From Brucella pseudintermedia (GTDB lineage Bacteria; Pseudomonadota; Alphaproteobacteria; Rhizobiales; Rhizobiaceae), in contig NZ_WBWE01000015.1 in assembly GCF_008932435.1 (NCBI RefSeq), positions 1-64,000 on the forward strand: a stretch of DNA of 64,000 nt, in the 5' to 3' direction. Position 1 is the stretch's first letter; every line of letters starts with the position of its first letter. Both the position numbers and the translations under genes were made by a program. Under the pieces are notes generated by a model that saw nothing but the letters and a program-made list of their open reading frames with translations, was not told where the DNA came from and did no database searches. Below are positions 27,741 to 37,626 of the stretch, piece after piece.

Positions 27741-27833
27741 GCAATAAGGCAATATGGCAATAGGGCAATATGTTTAGGAAACGTCCGAACCAGCCCTTTC
27801 CTACTGCCTTACTGCCCTACTCACTTACTGCCC
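27741..27833. repeat. Octamer tandem repeats in inverted arms (HOOF-Print-like)
   Basis: The left arm (27741-27770) reads GGCAATAN units in tandem at 8-base steps. The right arm (27800-27833) reads TACTGCCN units, whose complement is GGCAGTAN. The two arms therefore face each other as degenerate inverted octamer tracts separated by about 30 bases. The complement of the right arm twice contains AGGGCAGT, the octamer used in Brucella HOOF-Print VNTR typing. The repeats lie between lysR and the aminotransferase promoter. Confidence 0.7.
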
Positions 27834-27942
27834 TTCCCTTATGCAATTTCTGCATAGTGATTGCAAAACATAGCATTGGCAGCTCCAAAGGTTTTTTCCT
27901 ACCGTCCGGACAATCAATCACACAGATGTCCGAGGACGTGTT

Positions 27943-28812
27943 TTGGCCAGGGTAATTTATTTGAACGGCGCTTTCGTCGCTGAGAACGAAGCAAAAGTGT
28001 CGGTGTTCGATCGCGGCTTTCTTTTTGGCGACGGAATTTATGAAGTCAGCGCTGTCATCGATGGCCGACTTGTCGATAATGAGCTTCATCTTGCCCGTCT
28101 GGAACGTTCCGTCAAGGAACTCGGAATTCCGTTGCCTGCTTCGCTTGATGATATTCGCGCGGCCCAAATCGAACTGATGAAACGCAATAAGCTGCATGAA
28201 GGTGTCGTCTACATGCAGGTGACGCGCGGCGAAGCCGAGCGCGATTTCGTCTATGCTGACGACATCAAGCCGAATTTCGTCATGTTCACGCAGGCCAAGA
28301 ATCTCGCCAACTCGCCATCGGTGCAGAACGGGGTGCGTGTGGATGTGGCCCCGGATACGCGCTGGGCGCGCCGCGACATCAAGACCATCACGCTTCTGGC
28401 GCAGGTGCTGGCCAAGAAGCAGGCCAAGGCCAAGGGTTTCCACGAGGTCTGGCTGGTGGAGGACGGCTTCGTCACCGAAGGCGGCTCTTCAACGGCCTTC
28501 ATCATCACCAATGACAATGTGCTGGTAACGCGTCCGAATTCGCACTCCATCCTGCCCGGCTGCACGCGCCGCGCCGTCATCAAGATCGCGGAAGAACAGA
28601 ACCTGCGCATTGAGGAGCGCCTGTTCACGGTCGATGAGGCGAAGGCCGCGAAGGAAGCTTTCCTCACGAGCGCATCGAGCTTCGTGACGCCGATCATCGG
28701 CATTCAGGATCATACGGTCTCCGACGGCAAGCCTGGGCCACTCACCCGCCGTCTGCAGGAGATCTACATGGACATGGCTCGCACGGGAGCGGAGCCGGTA
28801 TTTCAACCTTAA
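27943..28812 (+). CDS. D-amino-acid aminotransferase (class IV PLP)
   Basis: Predicted 289 aa starting at TTG (27943), with GAGGA eight bases upstream; no ATG occurs in frame before the conserved VSVFDRGFLFGDGIYE. This segment and the PLP lysine in RRDIKTITLL are hallmarks of class IV aminotransferases. FVTEGGSSTAFII and ILPGCTRRAVI form the cofactor-binding part. The D-amino-acid branch fits best; branched-chain aminotransferase or aminodeoxychorismate lyase is less likely. It would convert D-amino acids and 2-oxoacids. It starts a plus-strand row that includes an amino-acid ABC importer and a DmpA-type peptidase, consistent with use of D-residue-containing peptides. Confidence 0.82.
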   Translation: MARVIYLNGAFVAENEAKVSVFDRGFLFGDGIYEVSAVIDGRLVDNELHLARLERSVKELGIPLPASLDDIRAAQIELMKRNKLHEGVVYMQVTRGEAERDFVYADDIKPNFVMFTQAKNLANSPSVQNGVRVDVAPDTRWARRDIKTITLLAQVLAKKQAKAKGFHEVWLVEDGFVTEGGSSTAFIITNDNVLVTRPNSHSILPGCTRRAVIKIAEEQNLRIEERLFTVDEAKAAKEAFLTSASSFVTPIIGIQDHTVSDGKPGPLTRRLQEIYMDMARTGAEPVFQP

Positions 28813-28839
28813 CCTCAAAAATGAAAGCAAGAGGGGAAA

Positions 28840-29703
28840 ATGACAATAAAAAGACTACTGAAACAGACAGCCTATGGTGCACTTTTTGCCAGCGCGGCAG
28901 CGCTGGCAGGTGCGGGAGCCGCATCGGCAGCCACCGAAGGTTATGGCGACTGCCCGCTGACCGGGGAAAAAGGATCGGCCAAGATCAATCCAGCCGTTGA
29001 AGGCCAGTTCACTGTCATCATCAACCTGCCTGCCCTTGGCCAGTTCAACGGCGATACGCCGGATACCATCAAGGACGGCTACGAGTTCTGCATGGCGGTC
29101 AACATTGCGCATCGTCTGGGCCTCGATAAGGTAAAGCTGGTCAATGCGTCGTTCGATTCCATCGTGGCCGGTCAGAACAAGGATTACGACATCGCGCTCG
29201 CGCTGATCTCGGTTACGGAACCGCGCAAGAAGGTCGTGGATTTCTCCGTTCCTTACATGAATTCCGACTATGGTGTTGCCGCACGTGCCGACAAGCCGGT
29301 TGCGGAAGCTGACATGAAGACCGTGAAGGTCGGAACGCAGGCTGGCACGACGCTGGTTCCGTTCGCACAGGATACGCTGAAGGTTGCAAGCCTCGATGTG
29401 TTCGACGATACGGCTTCCATGTTCACCGCTCTTGCCGCAGGCAAGGTTGACGCCGTGATGACCGATCTCTCGATCATTCTGGGACAGGTGCAGAATTCCA
29501 ACGGAAAGCTGGCGGTTGTCGGCAAGTATGAGTCCGGCGGTCAGACCGCGGGCATCTATCCGAAGGGTTCGGAAAACAAGAAGGTCATCGATCAGCTGAT
29601 CGAGGACATGGAAAAGGACGGCACGCTGAAGAAGCTTGAAGCCGCCTACCTGCTTCCTTCGTGGGGTACGTCGCCTGCCGACGTTCCGCTCTGGAAGCCT
29701 TGA
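28840..29703 (+). CDS. Amino-acid ABC importer, periplasmic binding protein
   Basis: Predicted 287 aa, ribosome site GAGGGGAAA. It has a Sec signal peptide (KQTAYGALFASAAALAGAG, cut after ASA). The mature part is a family-3 solute-binding protein (polar amino-acid type): YEFCMAVNIAHRLGL, DIALALISVTEPRKKVVDFS and VKVGTQAGTTL. Two cysteines near the mature N-terminus (DCPLTG and FCMAV) could form a disulfide. It lies 27 nt after the aminotransferase gene and 83 nt before the permease, with a hairpin in between. Confidence 0.88.
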   Translation: MTIKRLLKQTAYGALFASAAALAGAGAASAATEGYGDCPLTGEKGSAKINPAVEGQFTVIINLPALGQFNGDTPDTIKDGYEFCMAVNIAHRLGLDKVKLVNASFDSIVAGQNKDYDIALALISVTEPRKKVVDFSVPYMNSDYGVAARADKPVAEADMKTVKVGTQAGTTLVPFAQDTLKVASLDVFDDTASMFTALAAGKVDAVMTDLSIILGQVQNSNGKLAVVGKYESGGQTAGIYPKGSENKKVIDQLIEDMEKDGTLKKLEAAYLLPSWGTSPADVPLWKP

Positions 29704-29715
29704 TCTGACGGTTTT

Positions 29716-29747
29716 CGGATCGCAATCGCAGTGCCGGTTGCGATCCG
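29716..29747 (+). other. Hairpin between binding-protein and permease genes
   Basis: CGGATCGCAA and TTGCGATCCG form a perfect 10-bp stem directly after the binding-protein stop. No U-run follows. It probably stabilises the upstream message or attenuates the downstream genes, giving more binding protein than permease. Confidence 0.55.
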
Positions 29748-29786
29748 GACCGACCGTTTCCCTATCTGTTTCAGTGAGAACAAACC

Positions 29787-30896
29787 ATGTCTTATCCGGC
29801 ACCGGATGCAAGCGCGGAACGCGCGCGGCAATGGCGTGTCCGAAACAAGGTTCGCACCCATGGCGGTCGTTCCCTGTTCGCTTTCGTCTTTTCCTTCCTC
29901 ACCCTTCTGGCTGCGGGCCAGACGGTCTATAGCGTTTCGGCCTATACGATCTCGCAAGGCTGGCCCGAACTGCCCGTCGTCGCGGTTGGCGCGGCGCTGC
30001 TGCTGGCGCCGCTTGCCGTCCTGTGGTTTGCCTGGCGCGCCGTGCAGATTTCGGGCGAATCCGGAAAGAGCGCGGACATTTACCGCGGGCGCGAGCTTGG
30101 TGCAAAAGCCTCTGACCTTTCCTGGCAGGTGATTTCCTACGCCGTTGCCGTTCTCATCATCTGCGCCGGCGCATGGTTCATGTTCGTCAATGACGCAGCC
30201 GTCAGCCGGACCTTCTTCGACGTGAGCCTGATCGCCAAATCGGCAGGCACGGTGCTAAAGGCCTTCGGCACGAATATCGTCATCTTCTTCGTCTCGGCCG
30301 TACTCATCCTCGTCTGGGCGCTCGTCATCGCCATTGCGCGCACGCTGCCGGGCAAGGCTGGCAAGCCGATCCGCGTGCTGGCAACGCTCTACAGCGACCT
30401 GTTTCGCGGGCTTCCGGCCATCATTACGATTTATCTCATCGGTTTCGGCCTGCCGCTGACCGGCCTGCCGATCCTGAAAGACCTGTCCTCCAATGCCTAT
30501 GCCATCATCGCGCTGACGCTGACCTATGGCGCCTATACGTCCGAAGTCTATCGCGCGGGCATTGAAAGCGTGCATCCAAGCCAGATTGCGGCAGCGCGTT
30601 CGCTCGGCCTCTCCTATGCGCGCACCATGCGCTATGTGGTTGTGCCGCTTGCCGTGCGCGGCATCATTCCGCCGCTGATGAACAATTGCATCAGCTTGCA
30701 GAAGGACACCGCCCTCGTCGCCATTATTGGCACCATCGATGCCTTCAACCAGTCGAAGATCATCGCCGCGAACTACTTCAACCTGTCGGCTGTCACCACC
30801 GTCGCCATCCTGTTCATCGTCATCACCATTCCGCAGGCCCGCTTCGTCGATCGCCTGATCGAACGTGATCGCAGAAAAATGCGCTCGAGCATGTAA
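29787..30896 (+). CDS. Amino-acid ABC importer permease (HisM/GltK type)
   Basis: Predicted 369 aa, longer than the usual 220-250 because of about 150 extra N-terminal residues with two or three additional helices. The C-terminal part has the usual five-helix core and the coupling loop SVHPSQIAAARSLGLSYA. Only one permease gene is present, so a homodimer is likely. It is followed 12 nt later by the ATPase gene. The long N-terminus is typical of one subgroup of such permeases in alphaproteobacteria, as I recall. Confidence 0.88.
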   Translation: MSYPAPDASAERARQWRVRNKVRTHGGRSLFAFVFSFLTLLAAGQTVYSVSAYTISQGWPELPVVAVGAALLLAPLAVLWFAWRAVQISGESGKSADIYRGRELGAKASDLSWQVISYAVAVLIICAGAWFMFVNDAAVSRTFFDVSLIAKSAGTVLKAFGTNIVIFFVSAVLILVWALVIAIARTLPGKAGKPIRVLATLYSDLFRGLPAIITIYLIGFGLPLTGLPILKDLSSNAYAIIALTLTYGAYTSEVYRAGIESVHPSQIAAARSLGLSYARTMRYVVVPLAVRGIIPPLMNNCISLQKDTALVAIIGTIDAFNQSKIIAANYFNLSAVTTVAILFIVITIPQARFVDRLIERDRRKMRSSM

Positions 30897-30908
30897 GGGG
30901 AATGGACA

Positions 30909-31652
30909 ATGGCACTCGTAGAAATCGACAAGGCATATAAGCGCTATGGCGCGCTGGAGGTTCTGTCCGGTATCAGCCTGAACATCGAGGAACATCAGGT
31001 CGTCTGCCTGATCGGGCCTTCCGGCTGCGGCAAGTCCACATTGCTGCGCTGCATCAACCGGCTTGAAACCATCGACGAAGGCGAAATCCGCCTGCATGGA
31101 GACCGCGTCACCGGACCGGGCGTGGACCTCGACATATTGCGTCGCGAGATCGGCATCGTGTTTCAGGGATATAATCTGTTTCCGCACATGACGGTGATGG
31201 AAAATGTCACGCTGGGGCCGACAAAGGTGCTGGGCATGCCCGTGAAGGAAGCTGAAGAAAAAGGGCTGGCGCTGCTCGCGCGCATCGGGCTTGACCACAA
31301 GGCGAAGGAATATCCTGACCGCCTGTCCGGCGGACAGCAACAGCGCGTCGCCATCGTTCGCGCGCTTCTGATGGACCCGACGCTCCTGCTGCTCGATGAA
31401 ATTACCTCGGCGCTCGATCCCGAACTGGTATCGGAAGTGCTCGACATCGTGCGCGACCTCGCCAAAAAGGGCATGACCATGGTTCTCGCCACGCATGAAA
31501 TGGGTTTTGCCCGCGAGGTTGCGGACAAGGTCTGTTTCCTGCAAAACGGCAAGGTCTATGAAGAAGGCCCGCCATCGCAGATTTTCGGCAATCCACAGGG
31601 CGAGCGCACGCAGGCTTTCCTCAAACGCATCATCGAGGCCGGGCGTCTCTGA
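30909..31652 (+). CDS. Amino-acid ABC importer ATPase (GlnQ/HisP type)
   Basis: Predicted 247 aa, normal for the family. Walker A is [14 protein letters not shown], the Q-loop FQGYNLFPHMTV, the signature [15 protein letters not shown], Walker B LLLLDEITSALD and the switch His ATHEMGFA. It energises uptake through the upstream permease. The P1-family peptidase gene follows 27 nt downstream and is probably in the same transcript. Confidence 0.92.
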   Translation: MALVEIDKAYKRYGALEVLSGISLNIEEHQVVCLIGPSGCGKSTLLRCINRLETIDEGEIRLHGDRVTGPGVDLDILRREIGIVFQGYNLFPHMTVMENVTLGPTKVLGMPVKEAEEKGLALLARIGLDHKAKEYPDRLSGGQQQRVAIVRALLMDPTLLLLDEITSALDPELVSEVLDIVRDLAKKGMTMVLATHEMGFAREVADKVCFLQNGKVYEEGPPSQIFGNPQGERTQAFLKRIIEAGRL

Positions 31653-31679
31653 CGCCCCGCCCCCAACTTCTGACCGGGA

Positions 31680-32708
31680 ATGACCATGACAGGCAAGGCA
31701 CGCGACTACGGCATCATCTGCGGCATCATGCAGCCGGGCGAACAAAACGCCATCACCGATGTGCCGGGCGTGCGCGTGGGGCACCGCACCTTGCGCGACG
31801 GCGACATCAATACCGGCGTGACGGCGATCATCCCGCACGACGGCAACATGTATCGCCGCAAGGTTCTGGCCGCCTGCGACGTTATCAACGGGTTCGGCAA
31901 AAGCACCGGTCTTGTGCAGGTGGAAGAACTGGGAACGCTGGAAACGCCGATCCTGCTCACCAATACGTTTGGCGTTGGAACCTGCGCCAATGCGCTGATC
32001 CGCGAGGCGATTGCCGCCAATCCCGATATCGGGCGCACCACGGCGACCGTCAATCCGGTGGTTCTGGAATGCAATGACGGCCCGCTCAACGATATTCAAG
32101 CCATGGCCGTCACGGAAGCCGACGCGCAGGAGGCCTTGAAGATCGCCGGAGCGGATGTGGGCGAAGGCAATGTCGGTGCGGGCACCGGCATGAGCTGTTT
32201 CGGCTTCAAGGGCGGCATCGGCACATCTTCGCGCCGGTTTGAACTGGGTGGCAAAACCCATCACCTCGGCGTTCTGGCGCTCACCAATTTCGGTCGGGCG
32301 GGAGATCTGGTTCTTCCAGACGGGCGCAGACCTTCGCCAAAGGCAGACGACCAGCCCGAAAAAGGCTCGGTCATTCTGGTGCTGGCCACCGATGTTCCGA
32401 TGGAGCATCGTCAGTTGAAGCGCGTAACGCGCCGCTGCGGCGCAGGACTGGCGCGTCTTGGTGCGTTCTGGGGCCATGGCAGCGGCGATATTGCGATCGG
32501 CTTTTCGACGGCGGTGACATTCGATCATGACGAAGAACGCGATGTGGTCGGGATCGCGGTTCTGAATGAAAATCGCATAGACACGCTTTTCCGCGCAGCG
32601 GCTGAGGCCACGCAGGAAGCCGTTCTCAACTCCATGTGCATGGCCGAACCGATGCGCGGGCGCGCTGCAAACCGCCGCTCGCTTGCCGATTGGCTGGAGC
32701 GCGCCTGA
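31680..32708 (+). CDS. DmpA-type P1-family aminopeptidase (self-cleaving)
   Basis: Predicted 342 aa (an ATG at 31686 is an alternative start). It belongs to peptidase family S58/P1, named for DmpA, the L-aminopeptidase/D-esterase of Ochrobactrum anthropi. The N-terminal NAITDVPGVRVGHRT is characteristic. The processing and nucleophile site is Gly229-Ser230 in EKGSVILVLATD: the precursor is cut there and the new N-terminal Ser acts as nucleophile. NTFGVGTCANAL and GNVGAGTGMSCFGFKGGIG line the active site. No signal peptide, so it acts in the cytoplasm. With the D-amino-acid aminotransferase and importer, it probably degrades imported short or D-containing peptides or amides. Confidence 0.87.
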   Translation: MTMTGKARDYGIICGIMQPGEQNAITDVPGVRVGHRTLRDGDINTGVTAIIPHDGNMYRRKVLAACDVINGFGKSTGLVQVEELGTLETPILLTNTFGVGTCANALIREAIAANPDIGRTTATVNPVVLECNDGPLNDIQAMAVTEADAQEALKIAGADVGEGNVGAGTGMSCFGFKGGIGTSSRRFELGGKTHHLGVLALTNFGRAGDLVLPDGRRPSPKADDQPEKGSVILVLATDVPMEHRQLKRVTRRCGAGLARLGAFWGHGSGDIAIGFSTAVTFDHDEERDVVGIAVLNENRIDTLFRAAAEATQEAVLNSMCMAEPMRGRAANRRSLADWLERA

Positions 32709-32991
32709 CGCGGCCTTCTGACAAGTGGAAAATTTTTAGCCGCAGTGAACGCTGACAGGCTCCAGACACAATCCTGATATTTTCTGTGCATTGCCACATT
32801 AAGCTTTGATCAGCCGCTAATGATCGAAGGCGAAGGGTGGCATTATGCCCGCAAACCGCGACTCGGCGCGACCCATAGCTCCCACTACCTTGGGCTGCTC
32901 AGGCACAACCGTTGCAGGTATAAGGGCGCTTCGTTTTCGAAGTAGTCATATGCTGAATCGATGACAGCTCGGAAATTTCAGGACCGATTTT

Positions 32992-34473
32992 TTGACGACA
33001 TCGTTTGTTCGCTTGACCGTATTAGGAAGCATCCTGCCCCTGCTGGCCGCATGCGTTACTGTTGGTCCCGATTATCAGAAGCCCAATGTACTAACTCCCG
33101 CCTGGTGGAACAGCAAGGCGGACAAGCGTGCTCCCGAGCTTGCTGACTGGTGGAAGAACCTGAAAGACCCGGTTCTGGATCAACTGATAGCTGACGGAAT
33201 TGCGGGTAGCCCAGACGTGGCGACCGCGAAGGCGAAAGTGCGGCAAGCCCGCGCCAACTACACCTCGGCTGGTGGTGCGCTTTATCCGCAACTGGATGGA
33301 AGCGGCAGCTATACGCGCTCCGACAGCGGCAACACGCTTGCTTCAAACCAGTCGGCCATGGGGTTCAAAACCCAATGGGAACTCGATCTTTTCGGCGGCA
33401 ACAAGCGTGGCGTGGAAGCAGCCTATTACAATGTTGAATCCGCAAATGAACAGTCGCGGGCAGCACTCGTCACGTTGATCGGTGACATAGCCACCAATTA
33501 TGCGAACTTGCGTGGCGCGCAGGCCGAGATAGCGATAGCACAGCGCAACGCCGCATCCCAACGGCAGACCGTGGCGCTGACGCGGAGCCAGCTTGAGGCC
33601 GGAAATATATCGCAGGTCGATCTGTTGAGCGCGGAGACACAGGCCGCGACAACGGAAGCGCAGATACCGGGGCTGCGGATCAGCTATGCCCAATATCTCA
33701 ACCAGTTGTCTGTCCTGACGGGCCGGTCGTCTTCGGCTCTGGCCGGTGTTCTGGACAAGTCGCGGCCGATCCCGGCAATTCCCGGCAAGGTATCCGCCGG
33801 ACTTCCCGCCGATCTGTTGCTGAGCCGCCCGGATGTTCGCGCAGCCGAGCGCGACTATGCAAGTTCCACCGCCAGCGTCGGACAGAAACAGGCCCAGCTC
33901 TATCCGAGTGTTTCCCTTACAGGCAACATCAATACGGGCGGCGCCAATTTCGGCGATCTTGGAAAGCTGTCGACGATCAGCTGGGCCTTTGGTCCGAGCC
34001 TGAGCGTCCCGATCTTTCAGGGCGGAAGACTGAGCGCAGACGTGGATGCGGCGCGCGCGGCGCGCGACCAGTCGTTCATCGCCTATCGCAAGGTCATTCT
34101 GACGGCGCTCAGCGAAGTCGAGAATGCCAGCGTATCGCTCAATCAGAACCGCTTGCGCGTAGGTCAGTTGCAGAAAATCGTCAGCAACAGCCGCAAGATC
34201 AACGAGCTGACGCTTGAGCAATACCGTGCGGGCACAAAGAGCTTCGTGGATGTACTGACCGCACAGCGCGATCTTCTCAGCGCGGAAACCAATCTCAATC
34301 AGGCCCGGACCGATCTTGTCCTGAATTATGTTGCCCTGCAAAAAGCACTTGGCGGCGGTTGGAACGGGCTCATCGATGTTGCGAAGCCTGAAGTCATTGA
34401 CGGCTATACAGGTCCACACATCGCCAAGACACAGCCTCTTCCTCCCCTGGCAACCGATAAGAGACCACTATGA
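32992..34473 (+). CDS. NodT-family outer-membrane efflux lipoprotein
   Basis: Predicted 493 aa, starting at TTG (32992) with CAGGA about nine bases upstream. The leader SILPLLAAC carries a lipobox (LAAC), so the protein is lipid-anchored. The rest is two TolC-like outer-membrane efflux repeats rich in coiled-coil helices (for example QLEAGNISQVDLLSAETQAA and EQYRAGTKSFVDVLTAQRD). The stop overlaps the start of macA by 4 nt. It gives the outer-membrane channel for the MacA-MacB pump. The compound exported is unknown. Confidence 0.87.
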   Translation: MTTSFVRLTVLGSILPLLAACVTVGPDYQKPNVLTPAWWNSKADKRAPELADWWKNLKDPVLDQLIADGIAGSPDVATAKAKVRQARANYTSAGGALYPQLDGSGSYTRSDSGNTLASNQSAMGFKTQWELDLFGGNKRGVEAAYYNVESANEQSRAALVTLIGDIATNYANLRGAQAEIAIAQRNAASQRQTVALTRSQLEAGNISQVDLLSAETQAATTEAQIPGLRISYAQYLNQLSVLTGRSSSALAGVLDKSRPIPAIPGKVSAGLPADLLLSRPDVRAAERDYASSTASVGQKQAQLYPSVSLTGNINTGGANFGDLGKLSTISWAFGPSLSVPIFQGGRLSADVDAARAARDQSFIAYRKVILTALSEVENASVSLNQNRLRVGQLQKIVSNSRKINELTLEQYRAGTKSFVDVLTAQRDLLSAETNLNQARTDLVLNYVALQKALGGGWNGLIDVAKPEVIDGYTGPHIAKTQPLPPLATDKRPL

Positions 34474-35663
34474 AACCCAAGTCGAAACGCCGTTTTCGCT
34501 GGCGCCTGTGGCTGGCTGTCCTGATCGCCTTGTTGATCGGGGGGTATTTCGTCATGCGCTACCTGACACAAGAGGAACCCCTCCCCGCGACGACCGATAT
34601 CAGGCGCGGCGACATTGAAAGCTCGGTTCTTGCCACCGGCACGTTACGGCCGAAAAATCTGGTCGCTATCGGCGCGCAGGCGACGGGCCGTATTCTCTCG
34701 CTGAAGGTAAAGCCGGGCCAGCAGGTAAAGGCCGGCGAGGTCGTGGCGCTGATCGACTCGACCAACCAGCAGAACGAACTGAACAAGGCTGAGGCTTCGC
34801 TTCGCCAGAATGAGGCCACGCGCGCCCAATATCTCGCCGAACTGGAGCTGGCCAGGCTGGATCTGGCGCGAAACCAGATGATGATCGGCAAGAACGCTGT
34901 TGCGCGGGCGGAATACGACAAGGCAGTCAGCGCCGTGAAGGCGAAGGAAGCGCAGGTCGCCAACAGCGAAGCTGCAATCGCCGCTGCAAAGGTCGAGGTT
35001 CGGATCGCGGAGACCAATCTCGCCTATACCCGCATTACCGCGCCAATCGATGGAACGATCCTTGCGACGGTGGTTCAGGAAGGCCAGACCGTCAACGCCC
35101 AGCAAAGCGCGCCGACGATTGCCATTCTCGGCCAGCTCGACACGATGACGGTCGAAGCGGACATTTCAGAAGCCGACATCACGCAGGTTCGCGAAGGAAT
35201 GCCGCTTTACTTCACCATATCGGGACAAAATTCCAAGCGTTACGATGCAAAGCTGGAAAAGATCGGCCCTGCCCCTGATTCCATTGTCAGCGACAAGAGT
35301 TTCACGACCACGGCTGTCAGTTCCTCCTCCAGCACGGCGACGGCTTCGGCCATCTATTACAAGGGCATTTTCACCGTTCCCAATCCGGACGGGCAGCTTA
35401 GAACCTATATGACGACCGAAGTTCATATTCTGCTTGCAAACGCAAAGGATGCGTTGATCGCGCCTGTAACGGCCCTCAAGGATACTGGCGAAGCGGGCAA
35501 GGCCACGGTGCGCGTGGTGACAGATTCCGGCAAGATCGAAGAACGCACGGTCGAAACCGGCATTACAGACAAGGTGAACACCGAAATCCGTTCGGGCCTG
35601 AAGGAAGGGGACAAGGTCGTGACTGACAATCAGGTTGCCGCCCCCGCCCCGGCTGGTAGCTGA
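34470..35663 (+). CDS. macA: MacA-type periplasmic adaptor protein
   Basis: Predicted 397-aa HlyD-family membrane-fusion protein. One N-terminal membrane anchor (LWLAVLIALLIGGYFVMRYL) is followed by a lipoyl/barrel-sandwich part (VKPGQQVKAGEVVALIDST), a long helical hairpin rich in Glu/Ala/Lys, the second lipoyl half (ITAPIDGTILATVVQEGQTV) and beta-barrel domains. It links the MacB ATPase in the inner membrane to the upstream outer-membrane lipoprotein. Translationally coupled to both neighbours. Confidence 0.88.
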   Translation: MKPKSKRRFRWRLWLAVLIALLIGGYFVMRYLTQEEPLPATTDIRRGDIESSVLATGTLRPKNLVAIGAQATGRILSLKVKPGQQVKAGEVVALIDSTNQQNELNKAEASLRQNEATRAQYLAELELARLDLARNQMMIGKNAVARAEYDKAVSAVKAKEAQVANSEAAIAAAKVEVRIAETNLAYTRITAPIDGTILATVVQEGQTVNAQQSAPTIAILGQLDTMTVEADISEADITQVREGMPLYFTISGQNSKRYDAKLEKIGPAPDSIVSDKSFTTTAVSSSSSTATASAIYYKGIFTVPNPDGQLRTYMTTEVHILLANAKDALIAPVTALKDTGEAGKATVRVVTDSGKIEERTVETGITDKVNTEIRSGLKEGDKVVTDNQVAAPAPAGS

Positions 35664-35664
35664 T

Positions 35665-37626
35665 ATGACTGACGCGCCGCTGCTCTCGCTGAAGGGCGTT
35701 TCCCGACATTATCCCTCGGGCGACGATTTCACGACGGTTCTGAATCATGTGAACCTGACCATCGAGCGCGGCGAGATGGTGGCGATCATCGGCGCGTCCG
35801 GTTCCGGCAAATCCACGCTGATGAACATTCTTGGCTGCCTGGACAGGCCGTCGGAGGGCGAATATCTGATTTCCGGCCGCGCCACGTCGGAGCTTGAAGC
35901 CGATGAGCTGGCGCAATTGCGGCGCGAGCATTTCGGTTTCATTTTCCAGCGATACCATCTTCTGGGCGAGCTGGATGCGGTGGGCAATGTCGAGATCCCG
36001 GCCATTTACGCGGGCCAGAAAAAAGAACAACGGCGCCTGAAGGCTCAAATGATCCTGCAGCGGCTCGGCATGGGCGAGCGCACGCATCATCGCCCGAGCC
36101 AGTTGTCCGGCGGGCAGCAGCAACGCGTTTCCATCGCCCGCGCGCTGATCAACGATGCGGACGTCATCCTTGCCGACGAACCAACCGGCGCGCTTGACAG
36201 TCATAGCGGAGAAGAAGTCCTCGGCATTCTTCAGGAGCTCAACCGCGAAGGACGCACCATCGTCATCGTCACGCATGACCGGCAAGTCGCTGCCCGCGCG
36301 CAACGCATCATTGAAATTCGCGATGGCGAAATCATCTCGGATACGAGAAACGGCGAGACCGAGCGACCCGCAACGACCGTGCCGGTGGAACAGCCACCGG
36401 CAAGGCCCAGGCTCTTTGCAGCGATGTGGGATCGGTTCAACGAGGCCTTCGCGATGGCGCTTCGCTCGATGAATGCGCATCGGCTCCGCACTTTTTTGAC
36501 GATGCTTGGCATCATTATCGGCACGGCTTCCGTCGTCTGCGTCGTGGCGCTCGGGCAAGGCTCGCAACAGCAGATTTTGGAGCGGATCAGCGACCTTGGC
36601 ACCAATACGCTCTACATCAGCCCGGGCCGGGGATTTGGCGACCTGAAAGCGGCGCAGATAACAACGCTTAATCTCGGGGACGCTGCCGAGATCGGGAAAC
36701 TGCCTTATGTGATGGCTGCAACACCTTCCGGTTCGACGAACTCGACGATCCGTGTCGGTGACAAGGAAGTCAGCGTTTCGGTGAATGGTGTGGGCGAGGA
36801 ATATTTTGTCACGCGCAACAGCAAGCTGCTTGAGGGCCGTTTTTTCGATAAGCGCAATGTCGATGATCTGGCACAGGTGGCTGTGGTGGACGAGACCGCC
36901 AAGGCGACCCTCTTTCCGCATGAGGCGGGTTCCATCATCGGCAAGACCATCCTTCTGAGCAAGGTTCCGGTGCGGATTGTCGGCGTCGTCAAGGCCGAGG
37001 AACGCGGCATGGGCGGCGCGCAGACGCTCGAGGTGTACCTTCCCTATACCACCGTCCAGACACGCATGACCGGCTCGCGCTCCTTGCAGATGATCCTTGT
37101 GCGCGTCGCGGACACGATGGACCCGGCGGAGGCGGAAAAGCTGATTACGGCATTTCTGGTCAAGAGGCATGGCCAGAAGGATTTCTCGGTCTTCAATACT
37201 GACAGCCTGCAGAAGACGATTCAGGCCACCACGGGAACCCTTGCCCTTCTCATCTCCAGTATCGCTGGCATATCGCTGTTCGTTGGTGGCATCGGTGTCA
37301 TGAACATCATGCTCGTCGCCGTGTCGGAAAGAATCAACGAGATCGGTGTTCGCATGGCGATCGGCGCGCGCCAGAGCGATATCCTCCAGCAATTCCTGAT
37401 CGAAGCGATTCTGGTCTGCGTGATTGGCGGTGTCCTTGGCGTTCTCATTGCCGGCGGGTTCGGCGTGCTGTTTGCTCAGTTCAACTCGATGTTCCAGCTC
37501 ATTTATTCGCCAGCTTCCATTGTGGTGGCGCTCGTCTGCTCCAGCCTGATCGGCATCGGCTTCGGCTTCATTCCAGCCCGCAACGCCTCGAAACTCGACC
37601 CGGTGGTGGCGCTCGCCCGGGACTGA
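35665..37626 (+). CDS. macB: MacB-type ABC transporter (ATPase-permease fusion)
   Basis: Predicted 653 aa from [11 protein letters not shown], one base after the macA stop; a TTG frame from 35635 would add ten residues of Pro-rich linker and is less likely. The N-terminal ABC domain has [31 protein letters not shown] and [10 protein letters not shown]. It is followed by a first membrane helix (about 285), a large periplasmic MacB_PCD domain and three C-terminal FtsX-type helices ([21 protein letters not shown]). It drives export of a substrate from the periplasm (macrolides, lipopeptides or siderophores in studied cases). The natural cargo here is unknown. Confidence 0.9.
   Translation: MTDAPLLSLKGVSRHYPSGDDFTTVLNHVNLTIERGEMVAIIGASGSGKSTLMNILGCLDRPSEGEYLISGRATSELEADELAQLRREHFGFIFQRYHLLGELDAVGNVEIPAIYAGQKKEQRRLKAQMILQRLGMGERTHHRPSQLSGGQQQRVSIARALINDADVILADEPTGALDSHSGEEVLGILQELNREGRTIVIVTHDRQVAARAQRIIEIRDGEIISDTRNGETERPATTVPVEQPPARPRLFAAMWDRFNEAFAMALRSMNAHRLRTFLTMLGIIIGTASVVCVVALGQGSQQQILERISDLGTNTLYISPGRGFGDLKAAQITTLNLGDAAEIGKLPYVMAATPSGSTNSTIRVGDKEVSVSVNGVGEEYFVTRNSKLLEGRFFDKRNVDDLAQVAVVDETAKATLFPHEAGSIIGKTILLSKVPVRIVGVVKAEERGMGGAQTLEVYLPYTTVQTRMTGSRSLQMILVRVADTMDPAEAEKLITAFLVKRHGQKDFSVFNTDSLQKTIQATTGTLALLISSIAGISLFVGGIGVMNIMLVAVSERINEIGVRMAIGARQSDILQQFLIEAILVCVIGGVLGVLIAGGFGVLFAQFNSMFQLIYSPASIVVALVCSSLIGIGFGFIPARNASKLDPVVALARD

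Noticed and set aside
27741-27833. CRISPR array
   Set aside because: Units are only 8 bases with one variable base and no spacers; no cas genes nearby.
30255-32528. 757-aa ORF antisense to permease, ATPase and DmpA genes
   Set aside because: It crosses three well-supported genes; no motif or start signal. Shadow frame.
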